Positions 8,276-15,886 of a stretch of DNA of 64,000 nt are shown here, one piece after another. Numbering within the stretch: position 1 is the first letter of the stretch; the number at the start of each line of letters is the position of its first letter. Made by a program: the position numbers and the translations under genes. A model generated the notes under the pieces. It had not been told where the DNA came from, did not search any database, and worked only from the letters and a program-made list of their open reading frames with translations. The DNA is from CBDFKB01 sp965248715 (GTDB taxonomy: Bacteria; Pseudomonadota; Alphaproteobacteria; Rhizobiales; Rhizobiaceae): the NCBI GenBank assembly GCA_965248715.1, contig CBDFKB010000008.1, positions 1,832,782-1,896,781 on the forward strand. Reading direction: 5' to 3'.

Positions 8276-8286
8276 TCCAGACTCAA

Positions 8287-8875
8287 TCATAACCAGAAGG
8301 CGACGAGTGTTGCCAGCGCTACGGCGGACAGGAAGTTTCTTGCGAGTTTGTCGTAGCGGGTTGCCACTCTTCGAAAGTCCTTGAGACGGCAGAATGCATT
8401 TTCGATGAGGTGGCGTTCTTTGTAGCGGGCTTTGTCGTAGATGATTTTGCGTTTTCGATTGCAGCGGCCGGGGATCACAGGAACCATGGCCGCATTGCGC
8501 AAAGCTTTTCGAAGCGCATTCGCATCGTATCCCTTGTCGCCCAGAACATATCGTGCGCCCCTCAAACCTGTCAGCAAAGTGGGTGCGGCTTTGGTGTCCG
8601 ATACATTGCCTGCTGTGAGCATGAAGGCAAAGGGGCGGCCTATGACGTCTGTGAGGGCATGGATTTTGGTGGTTTGGCCACCGCGCGAGGGGCCAATGGC
8701 CTGGATTTTCGCCCCCCTTTACCGCCATGTGCCGAACGATGCGCCTTGATATAAGCATCGGCCCGGCAATTCTTGAAGCTATGTTAGATTGTTGGAAAAC
8801 GTCAAACAGATGGGGTTCAATCACCGCCCATTGGGCGTCAGAAAGCCAAAACAAATGAGCCATCCAGATCTCCAA
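8287..8875 (-). pseudogene. IS5-family transposase, deleted and frameshifted
   Basis: The N-terminal piece MAHLFWLSDAQWAVIEPHL and the C-terminal DDE half are both typical. The latter runs from AKIQAIGPSRGGQTTKIHAL through MLTAGNVSD and LGDKGYDANALRKAL to LKDFRRVATRYDKLARNFLSAV. They are in different frames: the frame changes between a YIKAHRSAH segment and the following glycine-rich stretch. The segment normally holding the first catalytic Asp is replaced by 59 bases that are repeated outside the IS at 8981-9039. It cannot make a full transposase. Confidence 0.88.
8753..8811. repeat. 59-bp direct repeat, copy inside the IS
   Basis: Identical over 59 bases to 8981-9039, same orientation, 169 bases apart. 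This copy sits exactly at the internal deletion of the transposase gene, so it probably marks a recombination scar. Confidence 0.95.
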
Positions 8876-8980
8876 TCCTTTGATCGTTCAATCTCAATCT
8901 GATTTGCTACAGAAATTCAACAAAATGATTGAGTTTGGACCCTAGCAAAACAATGCACCATAGCCATGCGCACAAGCCAA

Positions 8981-9039
8981 AAGCATCGGCCCGGCAATTC
9001 TTGAAGCTATGTTAGATTGTTGGAAAACGTCAAACAGAT
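8981..9039. repeat. 59-bp direct repeat, copy outside the IS
   Basis: Exact partner of 8753-8811, lying between the right end of the IS (8942) and the SDR gene. It may belong to a vanished second element or be the source of the sequence now inside the IS. Confidence 0.95.
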
Positions 9040-9066
9040 CAATCACATTTATCAGTAAGGAATGGC

Positions 9067-9846
9067 ATGGAACTGGGGATAACTGGAAAAAAGGCAATCG
9101 TGTGTGCGTCAAGCCGTGGTCTTGGCAGCGGTTGTGCCATGGCACTGGCCGAGGCGGGATGCGAAGTGGTGGTCAATGGCCGTAACGCCAAAACGACCGA
9201 GCAAACCGCCCACAAAATTTCAAATGCTACCGGCGCTATTGTCCATGCGGTTATTGCCGATGTCAGTAGCGCCGAAGGACAGCAGCGATTGTTCGACGTC
9301 TGCCCCGAGCCCGACATTTTGGTCAACAATAATGGCGGCCCGCCACGGCGCGATTTTCGTGAACTAAGCAGAGACGACATGATCGAAGGTGTGACGCAAA
9401 ACATGATCACACCGATCGAGTTGATCCAACGGGCCGCCGATGGCATGGCGAAAAAGAAATTCGGCCGCATTGTCAATATCACCTCCCTGTCGGTCTATAC
9501 GGCTATTGCCGGGCTTGACCTATCATCGGGTGCCCGTGCCGGATTGACCGCCTTTCTCGCCGGCATCGCCCGCAACTATGCCGCCGACAACGTTACTATC
9601 AACAATATCCTGCCCGGCAAAATGGATACGGATCGGCTGCGGTCCGGTTTTGCATTTGCGGCAAAAAAATCTAACCTGGCGGTCGATCAGGTCCGGCAAA
9701 ACGAAATCGCCGGCATTCCGGCCAAACGTTTTGGCAATGTGGAAGAATTCGGCAATGTCTGCGCGTTTTTGTGTTCCGTGCACGCAGGCTACATCACCGG
9801 ACGCAATATCCTGATCGATGGCGGCCTTAACGCAAATGCTTTTTAG
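9067..9846 (+). CDS. SDR-family protein with degenerate catalytic motif
   Basis: A 259-residue Rossmann-fold protein of the short-chain dehydrogenase/reductase superfamily. It starts IVCASSRGLGSG (the TGxxxGxG cofactor loop), has an NNNGGPPR stretch where NAG is usual, and ends with RFGNVEEFGNVCAFLCS and ITGRNILIDGG. The catalytic Ser region (VNITSLS) is present, but the YxxxK motif aligns with SSGAR, so Tyr is Ser and Lys is Arg. This agrees with an atypical GGPP-type SDR branch whose chemistry is unclear. AAGGAA precedes the ATG. It stands alone next to the decayed IS. Confidence 0.85.
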   Translation: MELGITGKKAIVCASSRGLGSGCAMALAEAGCEVVVNGRNAKTTEQTAHKISNATGAIVHAVIADVSSAEGQQRLFDVCPEPDILVNNNGGPPRRDFRELSRDDMIEGVTQNMITPIELIQRAADGMAKKKFGRIVNITSLSVYTAIAGLDLSSGARAGLTAFLAGIARNYAADNVTINNILPGKMDTDRLRSGFAFAAKKSNLAVDQVRQNEIAGIPAKRFGNVEEFGNVCAFLCSVHAGYITGRNILIDGGLNANAF

Positions 9847-10059
9847 CAGAGCGTCCCCAAATTAGCGATTGATGAGCCATTGGCGAAGCTACCGGGCGTT
9901 TTAGGCCACGTGCATCAAACCGACACATTTGTTTGCAGTTTGGGTTGTGGCACGAGTCAGCTATCACCTTTGGCATCTTGAGCATTGCCGGCGCTGCCGC
10001 TGTCGCGCTGACGCGACACGGATCGCACCGAAATTCACAGGGCAGAGACCATTTCGCGG

Positions 10060-11226
10060 ATGTTTATCGCCTACCCAGGACGAATTATTTCAGCCGCCCG
10101 TGCGGCCCGACCTTTGTTGCCGCGTGTAGCCGTATTGGGGCTGCTCGCCTCGGTTTGGGTGTTGGGCTTTATGCCCGAAAGCCACGGCCAGTCACGGCTA
10201 TGTCGCCAGATCGATGCGGAACTCGCCGCCCTGAGCAACCGCCGCGATGTGCGCGGCTCGCTCAAATACCGTCGCTATGTCAAGGCGGTTCAGGACCAAA
10301 AAATCCAGATCAAGAAAACCCAACGCATCGCACGGCGCAGCGGCTGCCGGGCCGGCGCGGCATTTTCGGCGCCGCGCAATTCAGGCTGCAAGCGGATTTT
10401 GCGCACCCTAAACCAAATGCAGGCGAACCTGGAAAATCTCGAAAGCGGCCGCGATCAATTGGCACCCAAAGCCGGCACCCGTTCGCGCGAGCGCCGTCGC
10501 TTGGAGCGGGCGCAACAGTTCAACAATTGCAACTCGGCACAAACCCAAATCGCCGAACGGCAGACCAACAACAAACCGCGGCGGCGCACGCTAATCGAAC
10601 AGATATTCGGCGTGCGGACTTTTCGCGAGGATGGTAATCGTGGTCACCGGATTGATCCAACCGCCGACATGTTGGATCGGTTCTCCGGCACCTATCGCAC
10701 ATTGTGTGTGCGCTCCTGCGACGGCTATTATTTCCCAATCAGCTTTTCCACCGTGCCGGACCGTTTCGAGCATGATGACGCAATCTGCCAGTCCATGTGT
10801 CCTGGCACGGAAGTAGCGCTCTATTTTCACCAGATCCCGGCGCAGGACAGCGAAGACATGATTTCCTATCGCACCGACCTGCCCTATGCCAACATGGCCA
10901 ATGCGTTTTCCTATCGCAAGCAAGTCAACAACGAATGCGGTTGCAAATTTTCTTCCGCTATTTTGGATGGTCATGGCGATTATCAGGTAACCGAGCCCAT
11001 CGACAAAACCGAAATCAAGCCACAATCCGAAGAAAAACCGGTACCACGACCGACCTTTCGCATCGATCCGGCGATCGACCCCGAGACCTTCCGTAACCGG
11101 CGCGGCCGGTTGACCGAAACCGTGGTCGCTGGCCTGTTGGCAGATCATCCAGATCAACGGTTGGCCGATGCCCCCGGCGGGCGCAAAATCAGGATAGTCG
11201 GTCCAGCGTTCTTTGCCGTCCAATAA
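10060..11226 (+). CDS. DUF2865 domain-containing secreted protein
   Basis: A 388-residue protein with a probable signal peptide (hydrophobic PRVAVLGLLASVWVLGF, about residues 25-41, ending near SHGQS). A charged, helical, Arg/Gln-rich middle (about 60-170) follows, then the DUF2865 core at about 200-300: YRTLCVRSCDGYYFPISFS, CQSMCPGTEVALYFH and QDSEDMISYRTDLPYANMANAF. Paired cysteines in that core suggest disulfides and a periplasmic location. The family is largely restricted to Rhizobiales and has no known function. The last 38 bases overlap the convergent gltX gene. Confidence 0.85.
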   Translation: MFIAYPGRIISAARAARPLLPRVAVLGLLASVWVLGFMPESHGQSRLCRQIDAELAALSNRRDVRGSLKYRRYVKAVQDQKIQIKKTQRIARRSGCRAGAAFSAPRNSGCKRILRTLNQMQANLENLESGRDQLAPKAGTRSRERRRLERAQQFNNCNSAQTQIAERQTNNKPRRRTLIEQIFGVRTFREDGNRGHRIDPTADMLDRFSGTYRTLCVRSCDGYYFPISFSTVPDRFEHDDAICQSMCPGTEVALYFHQIPAQDSEDMISYRTDLPYANMANAFSYRKQVNNECGCKFSSAILDGHGDYQVTEPIDKTEIKPQSEEKPVPRPTFRIDPAIDPETFRNRRGRLTETVVAGLLADHPDQRLADAPGGRKIRIVGPAFFAVQ

Positions 11227-12547
11227 GCGGCAGCAATTGCGCCAGTTCGGGCCCGTGATCATGGCCGGTCAGCGCCTTGCGGATCGGCATGAACAATTGC
11301 CTTCCCTTGCGCCCGGTTTCCGCCTTCAATGCGTCGGTCCAGGTCTTCCAAATGGTTTCATCCCATGGTTCCAGCGGCAGCATTGCGGCAGCGCGCGAGA
11401 TAAATTCCCGGTCGTCGGCATCGATTTCAGGCTTTGCTGCTTCAACCGCGCGGCGCCAGATTTCCGCGTCCTGGACTTTTTGCAGGTTGCCGCGTACCGC
11501 ATGCCAAAATTCAGCACCTGCATCGGCGCCGACTTCTTTGAGCGCCGGGCGCGCTTGATCATAATCCATGTGGTGGACCAGCCGCGCGTTGAGGTTTTCC
11601 AGTTCCGATACATCAAAGCGGGCCGGCGATTTGGAAATCGCTCCCAAGCTTAGCCTGGCGGCCAGCGCATTCATATCAGCAAGTGCTTCGACCGGGCCCG
11701 AAGTGCCGATTAACACCGCCAGACTTGCAACCGCCATCGCTTCGAAACCGTCCTTGCGCAATCCTTGCAGTGACAACGACCCGAGCCTTTTCGACAATCC
11801 TTCGCCGCTTGCGGTGGTCAGCAAATTGTGATGGCCAAACTCCGGCGGCGTTGCGTCGAGCGCCTTAAACAGCGCGATCTGCACCCCGGTATTGGTGACA
11901 TGATCGTCGCCGCGAATAATCGCGGTCACACCGAATTCAACGTCGTCGACTACGCTCGGCAATGTATAGAGATATCCGCCATCGCCTCTCACCAGCACCG
12001 GATCGGACATGGAAGCAAGGTCAACCGTCTGCGGGCCGCGTACCAGGTCGTGCCAATTTACCTCGGTGCGCCTGGTATGGAACGGGTCACCATCATGGTT
12101 CGGCAACATGAAGCGCCAATGGGGCGTGCGGCCCTGGCTTTCTAATTCCTTGCGTTCTTCATCATCTATGCGCAACGCCGCACGGTCATAGATCGGCGGC
12201 TTGCCCTGTGCCATTTGTCGCTTGCGCCGGCGCTCCAGTTCGTCCGGGGTCTCATAGCAGGGATATAGCAATCCCTTGGCACGCAACCGCGCGGCTGCCG
12301 CATCGTGCGCACTTGCACGCGCCGACTGGTGCTCCAGCCGATCAGGCTTAATCCCCAACCAGGCCAGATCGGCAATGATCGCGGTGGCGAATTCATCGGT
12401 TGAGCGTTGCGCATCCGTATCATCGAGCCGCAACACGAACTGGCCACCACCCTGTTTGGCATACAGCCAATTGATCAGCGCGGTTCTGGCATTGCCAATG
12501 TGCAGATAGCCAGTAGGAGAAGGGGCAAAACGAACGATTATGGTCAT
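11189..12547 (-). CDS. gltX: Glutamate--tRNA ligase
   Basis: A 452-residue class I aminoacyl-tRNA synthetase that charges tRNA with glutamate. The HIGH-type signature is RFAPSPTGYLHIGNARTA at residues 5-22; the KMSKS-type loop is SGEGLSKRLGS (about residue 243). RGDDHVTNT and the DDTDAQRS segment are also family features. The C-terminal helical anticodon-binding part is complete. Many alphaproteobacteria carry two GltX paralogues, and with GatCA nearby one may misacylate tRNA-Gln; which one this is cannot be told. The start ATG overlaps the stop of the upstream MFS gene (ATGA). Confidence 0.95.
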   Translation of the reverse strand: MTIIVRFAPSPTGYLHIGNARTALINWLYAKQGGGQFVLRLDDTDAQRSTDEFATAIIADLAWLGIKPDRLEHQSARASAHDAAAARLRAKGLLYPCYETPDELERRRKRQMAQGKPPIYDRAALRIDDEERKELESQGRTPHWRFMLPNHDGDPFHTRRTEVNWHDLVRGPQTVDLASMSDPVLVRGDGGYLYTLPSVVDDVEFGVTAIIRGDDHVTNTGVQIALFKALDATPPEFGHHNLLTTASGEGLSKRLGSLSLQGLRKDGFEAMAVASLAVLIGTSGPVEALADMNALAARLSLGAISKSPARFDVSELENLNARLVHHMDYDQARPALKEVGADAGAEFWHAVRGNLQKVQDAEIWRRAVEAAKPEIDADDREFISRAAAMLPLEPWDETIWKTWTDALKAETGRKGRQLFMPIRKALTGHDHGPELAQLLPLIGRQRTLDRLS

Positions 12548-13776
12548 GGTATGGTTCCGTTAGCGCGATTGCGTTTCATCGCGGCCTGCGCCGCGAATGT
12601 CATGACGATCACGGCAGCGATGCAGTAAAAGCCCATTACCGTGATCTGGAGCGGGTATGGCACACCGAAATCAATTAAATAACCGGTGACGCCAGGGCCA
12701 AGCGCGGTGCCAAACACCATGACTGCGATGATAAAGGAGCGGATCGCGCCAAGATGGGCCGTGCCATAGAGTTCCGGCCACAAGGCGCCAAACAGGGTGG
12801 TGGAAAATCCGTAGGAAATTCCCAACAGCGCCATGAAAACAAAGGCGCCCCACTGACCCTCCACGTTACCGAGCACCAGACAGGCGGCACCGAGCGGCAC
12901 CAGATAGACCGGCAGCAATTGTATAGCCGAAAATCGGTCAACCAGATAGCCGGCAAGGAGCGCACACAAGATCACCATGACCGACATGGCAGTAAACGAG
13001 GCGACGAAGATTTCCACCTGCCAGCCACGGATTTCCACCAGATGGATTTGATGAAAAAATATCGTGGTGCCGATAAACGACGGCGCCATCACTCCGGCCA
13101 ACATTACATAGAACAAGGGGTCGCGAAATACCTCAGCCCGGGTCCGGTCCGGAACGTTCGGCTTTGTTGGCAATGGATCGGAAGCCCGCGGACGCCGTTC
13201 CTCGGCCATGGCGCCGACAATCGCCGGCAGCGCCAGCAACAATAGCGCCGCTGCACCGGCAATCCACGCATTGCGCCACCCGAATGCGGCGACAATCAAC
13301 ACAAACAGGATCGGCATGCTGGCTTCGCCGAGATTAACGCCAATCGCGGCAATCGAGACCGCCCGCCCCCGGTTGGCAGCATACCATTTGCCCATCGCCG
13401 TCATCGCAATGTGGGTCATCATGCCCTGACCAAACAGGCGCAACATATAGACCACCACCACCAAGCCAAGGATGTGGGTCGACCATGCCATCGCCAAACA
13501 GGCGCTGGCCAGCAAGGCGATGGTTACCGCGCTGACCTTCCACACCGCAAAGCGGTCGACAACCTGGCCGACAAACGGCAGCGAAAGGGCGCTGGCCAGG
13601 GTCGACAACATGTACAACAGGCCCCAGTCGCCATGGGTCAGCCCGTATTCAGCGCGGATGCCGCCGGCAGACAGGGCGATGAAAAAAGTTTGCCCAAAAC
13701 TGGAAAAATATGTCAGCAATATTCCGCCGGCGAGCCAGCGGGCATTGTCGCGAAGAAAGAAAATGAATGCGGGCAT
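12544..13776 (-). CDS. MFS transporter
   Basis: A 410-residue, twelve-helix major facilitator protein. The loop after TM2 reads FVGQVVDRFAVWKVSA (the GxxxDRxGRR-type motif A) and a second copy GYLVDRFSAIQ follows TM8. It resembles MFS members annotated as oxalate/formate- or monocarboxylate-type carriers, but the substrate cannot be inferred. It overlaps gltX by ATGA, so both should be on one transcript although their functions are unrelated. Confidence 0.85.
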   Translation of the reverse strand: MPAFIFFLRDNARWLAGGILLTYFSSFGQTFFIALSAGGIRAEYGLTHGDWGLLYMLSTLASALSLPFVGQVVDRFAVWKVSAVTIALLASACLAMAWSTHILGLVVVVYMLRLFGQGMMTHIAMTAMGKWYAANRGRAVSIAAIGVNLGEASMPILFVLIVAAFGWRNAWIAGAAALLLLALPAIVGAMAEERRPRASDPLPTKPNVPDRTRAEVFRDPLFYVMLAGVMAPSFIGTTIFFHQIHLVEIRGWQVEIFVASFTAMSVMVILCALLAGYLVDRFSAIQLLPVYLVPLGAACLVLGNVEGQWGAFVFMALLGISYGFSTTLFGALWPELYGTAHLGAIRSFIIAVMVFGTALGPGVTGYLIDFGVPYPLQITVMGFYCIAAVIVMTFAAQAAMKRNRANGTIP

Positions 13777-14031
13777 AGGAAACAGGGCTCACGCGGGTTT
13801 CCTCGCGCACTATAGGACTGGGTGGCCCGGCGCAAGCACCGCCCGAAATGCCTGAATGTTAGGGGTGAGCAATTACATCACCGCTGCCAATCTGTGCTCA
13901 TCATTCCTCTTCGTAGCGGCTGCATGTGATTTTAGCTTTGCGACCCACTGCATGAGTGAATCATCGTCTGGTCGGCTGGCGTTTACTATCAATAATATCG
14001 AGCTAAACAACGCCAGTAATCTCACGACCCC

Positions 14032-14652
14032 TTATACCTTGCGCAGCAGATAGATCCTTGATTGGATGCTACGGGCGGGCAGGTGGTCACCATATTCGTT
14101 GAAGACGATTTTGATCCGGCCGGATTTTAACAATGCTTCTACTTGGCGCTCATAGGCCTCTTCTGCCAGCGCGTGATCGTTGAGGGTGAATGCGAAACAC
14201 CCGCCCCGGGGCAACAACTCGACCACCGTGTCGATCATTTCCGCCGGCGCATGGGCTGGGCTGAACACCCCGACTGCGGCAATGTTGGCGTATTCGCCGG
14301 GTTTTGCCGGGATCGGCTCGTTGAAGTCGCCCGGCACCAGCTTGCGATAGATGTTTTTGGTCTTAGCCGCCGCCAGCATTTCCGGCGAAAAATCGCTACC
14401 GTCGATGGTGGTGAACCCGGCCGCCGCGAACGCTTCACCGGAAAGCCCGGTGCCGCAGCCTAGATCAAGCAGCGGCGCGGTTTTGTCGGCCACATGGTCA
14501 GCCATCGCCTTGGCAATGCGCTGCGGCGAGGCATAGCCGTTGGCGCGCACCTCGTCATCATAGGTCTTGGCCCATTGGCGATAATATTCACGGGTCCTAT
14601 TTGCGTCAGTGAGTACGTAGACATTATCGAGAAATATTTTCTTATCACCCAT
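14032..14652 (-). CDS. Class I SAM-dependent methyltransferase (METTL27/WBSCR27-like)
   Basis: A 206-residue Rossmann methyltransferase. REYYRQWAKTYDDEVRANGYASP is the N-terminal cap, LLDLGCGTGLSGEA is motif I for SAM, DGSDFSPEMLAAA is motif II with the acidic residue contacting ribose, and LLPRGGCFAFTLND is motif III. The ATG at 14652 is preferred over one 8 codons upstream because AGGA lies about 9 bases before it and homology begins with the cap. It lacks the conserved cysteines of arsenite methyltransferases, so it is not the missing arsM. Substrate unknown. Confidence 0.85.
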   Translation of the reverse strand: MGDKKIFLDNVYVLTDANRTREYYRQWAKTYDDEVRANGYASPQRIAKAMADHVADKTAPLLDLGCGTGLSGEAFAAAGFTTIDGSDFSPEMLAAAKTKNIYRKLVPGDFNEPIPAKPGEYANIAAVGVFSPAHAPAEMIDTVVELLPRGGCFAFTLNDHALAEEAYERQVEALLKSGRIKIVFNEYGDHLPARSIQSRIYLLRKV

Positions 14653-14877
14653 TGTCAAAATCCTGCTTACCTGCAAGCGGCAACCGCCGCGCGGTCATAA
14701 ATCATTACGTGAAAATTCTTTACGCATTGTTGTTCGCCACTATCAATATTGGTTGGGTGCCAGCAACATCGACAATTTCCGGCGGATTGGGGAACCATCC
14801 ACAAATTGTCGGCTGGATCATCGTTGCATTGGCCCGGACGGCAAGATTGTGCGGCCACAAGCGACCATGCGTCAAAT

Positions 14878-14961
14878 GGCCAACACTACCGCGCCTTTCG
14901 CTCCTTGCCAGCGGTCAATTGAGCCACGCCGGCGCCACAACCATAATTGACCACAAGCCCT
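14878..14961 (-). repeat. Dispersed repeat R, copy 2
   Basis: Inverted relative to copy 1 at 8068-8150. On the minus strand both run from a GGGC(C/T)TG(C/T)GG start through CAATTGACCGCTGGCAAGG to GTAGTGTTGGCC, with scattered substitutions. Confidence 0.75.
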
Positions 14962-14962
14962 G

Positions 14963-15021
14963 CGGCCAAAATTCCTACGGGTGATATTGATCCCGGGCGT
15001 CGCTTGGCAGTGTTTATATTC
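14963..15021 (-). pseudogene. Fragment of a nadE 3' end
   Basis: 59 bases that align without gaps to 17834-17892, near the 3' end of the intact nadE gene, with 49 identities. On the minus strand it translates EYKHCQATPGINITRRNFG against EYKRRQAAPGVKITRKNFG in NadE. The similarity stops where repeat R begins. No upstream nadE body is present, so this is a remnant. Confidence 0.75.
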
Positions 15022-15157
15022 CCGGTTGCGCAAAATGGCCGCATCGCCCACTCCCAGACAGCTCGATCAGCGCGCTCGCCTTTCAATAGAAAACGATTTT
15101 GCTCATGACCCGTCTATGCCGGGAGGTGGCTTTCTCAGCCAATCCGACTTCAAAGCC

Positions 15158-15838
15158 TCATTGCGTACAGACTTCAACCGGAAGTCCTGTTCCCTTCCAT
15201 TGGGGGAATCCGTCTTCAAGACGGCGCGCAAGAAAACCGTGTTGGCGCAGTTCGGCAACCGCTTCGAAGGCGAAGACACAATAAGGGCCACGGCAATAGG
15301 CGATGATTTCGCAATCTTTCTTAAGCTCGCCGATCCGTTCTTTTATTTCTTTGTACGGTATGTTGAGAGCACCAGGTACGTGCCCAACCGCGAATTCGTC
15401 GTACGGGCGCACGTCAATCAAAATAACTTCACCCGCCTTGGACCGCTCGATAAACTCTGCCCGTGATACCGGCTCGATTGTGTCCCGATCCGCAAAATAA
15501 CCGGCCAGAATCCTATTTACGGCGGCAACATTTCGTTCGGCGAACTTATAGAGCTGGCCAATCAGATCCATAATCCCATCATCAGCCAGTTGGTACAGAA
15601 CATACTTTCCGTCCCGGCGCGAAATCACCAGGCCGGCGCGCCGCAGGTGCTGGAGATGTTGCGAACAATTCGCCGTCGAAATGCCGATCTTTTCTGACAG
15701 CGCATCAACACCACGCTCGCCCTGGGCAAGGCTTTCGAGAATGTCTAGCCGGTGAAGGTGACCAATCGCGCGGGCTACCACGGCGAATTCGGCGAGCAAG
15801 GCTTGTTTCGGTCCACTTGACACGTTGGTAATCCTCAT
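15158..15838 (-). CDS. ArsR/SmtB-family regulator fused to a rhodanese domain
   Basis: A 226-residue two-domain protein. Residues about 10-105 are a winged helix of the ArsR family (HRLDILESLAQGERGVDALSEKIGISTANCSQHLQHLRRAGLV, then a wing with RRDGKYVLYQL). Residues about 115-220 are a rhodanese domain with DVRPYDEFAVGHVPGALNIP and the active-site loop CRGPYC. Such fusions are thought to sense sulfur species or thiol-reactive compounds and act as repressors. A Cys lies in the recognition-helix region (TANCSQ). A perfect 12-bp palindrome (15845-15856) lies just before its start, between it and the divergent sterol-desaturase-type gene, a likely shared operator. Confidence 0.9.
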   Translation of the reverse strand: MRITNVSSGPKQALLAEFAVVARAIGHLHRLDILESLAQGERGVDALSEKIGISTANCSQHLQHLRRAGLVISRRDGKYVLYQLADDGIMDLIGQLYKFAERNVAAVNRILAGYFADRDTIEPVSRAEFIERSKAGEVILIDVRPYDEFAVGHVPGALNIPYKEIKERIGELKKDCEIIAYCRGPYCVFAFEAVAELRQHGFLARRLEDGFPQWKGTGLPVEVCTQ

Positions 15839-15844
15839 TCAATA

Positions 15845-15856
15845 ATTCAATTGAAT
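15845..15856. promoter_or_regulatory. Candidate ArsR operator (ATTCAATTGAAT)
   Basis: A perfect 12-bp palindrome, 7 bases upstream of the ArsR-rhodanese ATG and 31 bases upstream of the divergent gene's ATG. Another ATTC (15837-15840) precedes it. BigR/SqrR-type ArsR proteins bind ATTC...GAAT dyads, which fits. Binding here would block initiation of the regulator itself. Confidence 0.55.
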
Positions 15857-15886
15857 AATAGCCTAAAACGATAAGGCGCGTAAACC

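Larger units (their letters stand above)
7757..8286. other. Gene-free repeat-rich stretch upstream of arsS
   Basis: About 530 bases without a convincing gene, packed with inverted and tandem repeats: two CTAGTGG-bounded palindromes (7873-7949, 7963-8062), a TTGACAT tandem repeat (7981-8014), a dispersed repeat (8068-8150), an 8-bp stem GTCAAATC/GATTTGAC near 8180-8215, and a 22-bp perfect hairpin (8221-8275) with an IS end joined to it. The arsS promoter must lie in or near the first 100 bases. Confidence 0.7.
8273..8942 (-). mobile_element. Decayed IS5-family element (IS427-like group), internally deleted
   Basis: The ends are inverted repeats: GGGTCCAGACTCAATCAT at 8273-8290 and its complement, with one mismatch, at 8925-8942. 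A TA dinucleotide flanks both sides (CTA left, TAG right), as for IS5 relatives that target CTAG/TNA. At 670 bp it is shorter than the roughly 850 bp expected, because the middle of the transposase gene is missing. Confidence 0.85.
14677..15157. other. Gene-free stretch with dispersed repeat and nadE remnant
   Basis: About 480 bases between two minus-strand genes. It contains repeat R copy 2 (14878-14961), and joined to it a 59-base fragment homologous to the 3' end of nadE (14963-15021). No intact gene is visible in either strand. Confidence 0.65.

Noticed and set aside
14032..14652. Candidate arsM for the arsenosugar cluster
   Set aside because: The methyltransferase lacks the conserved arsenic-binding cysteines and matches METTL27-type enzymes.
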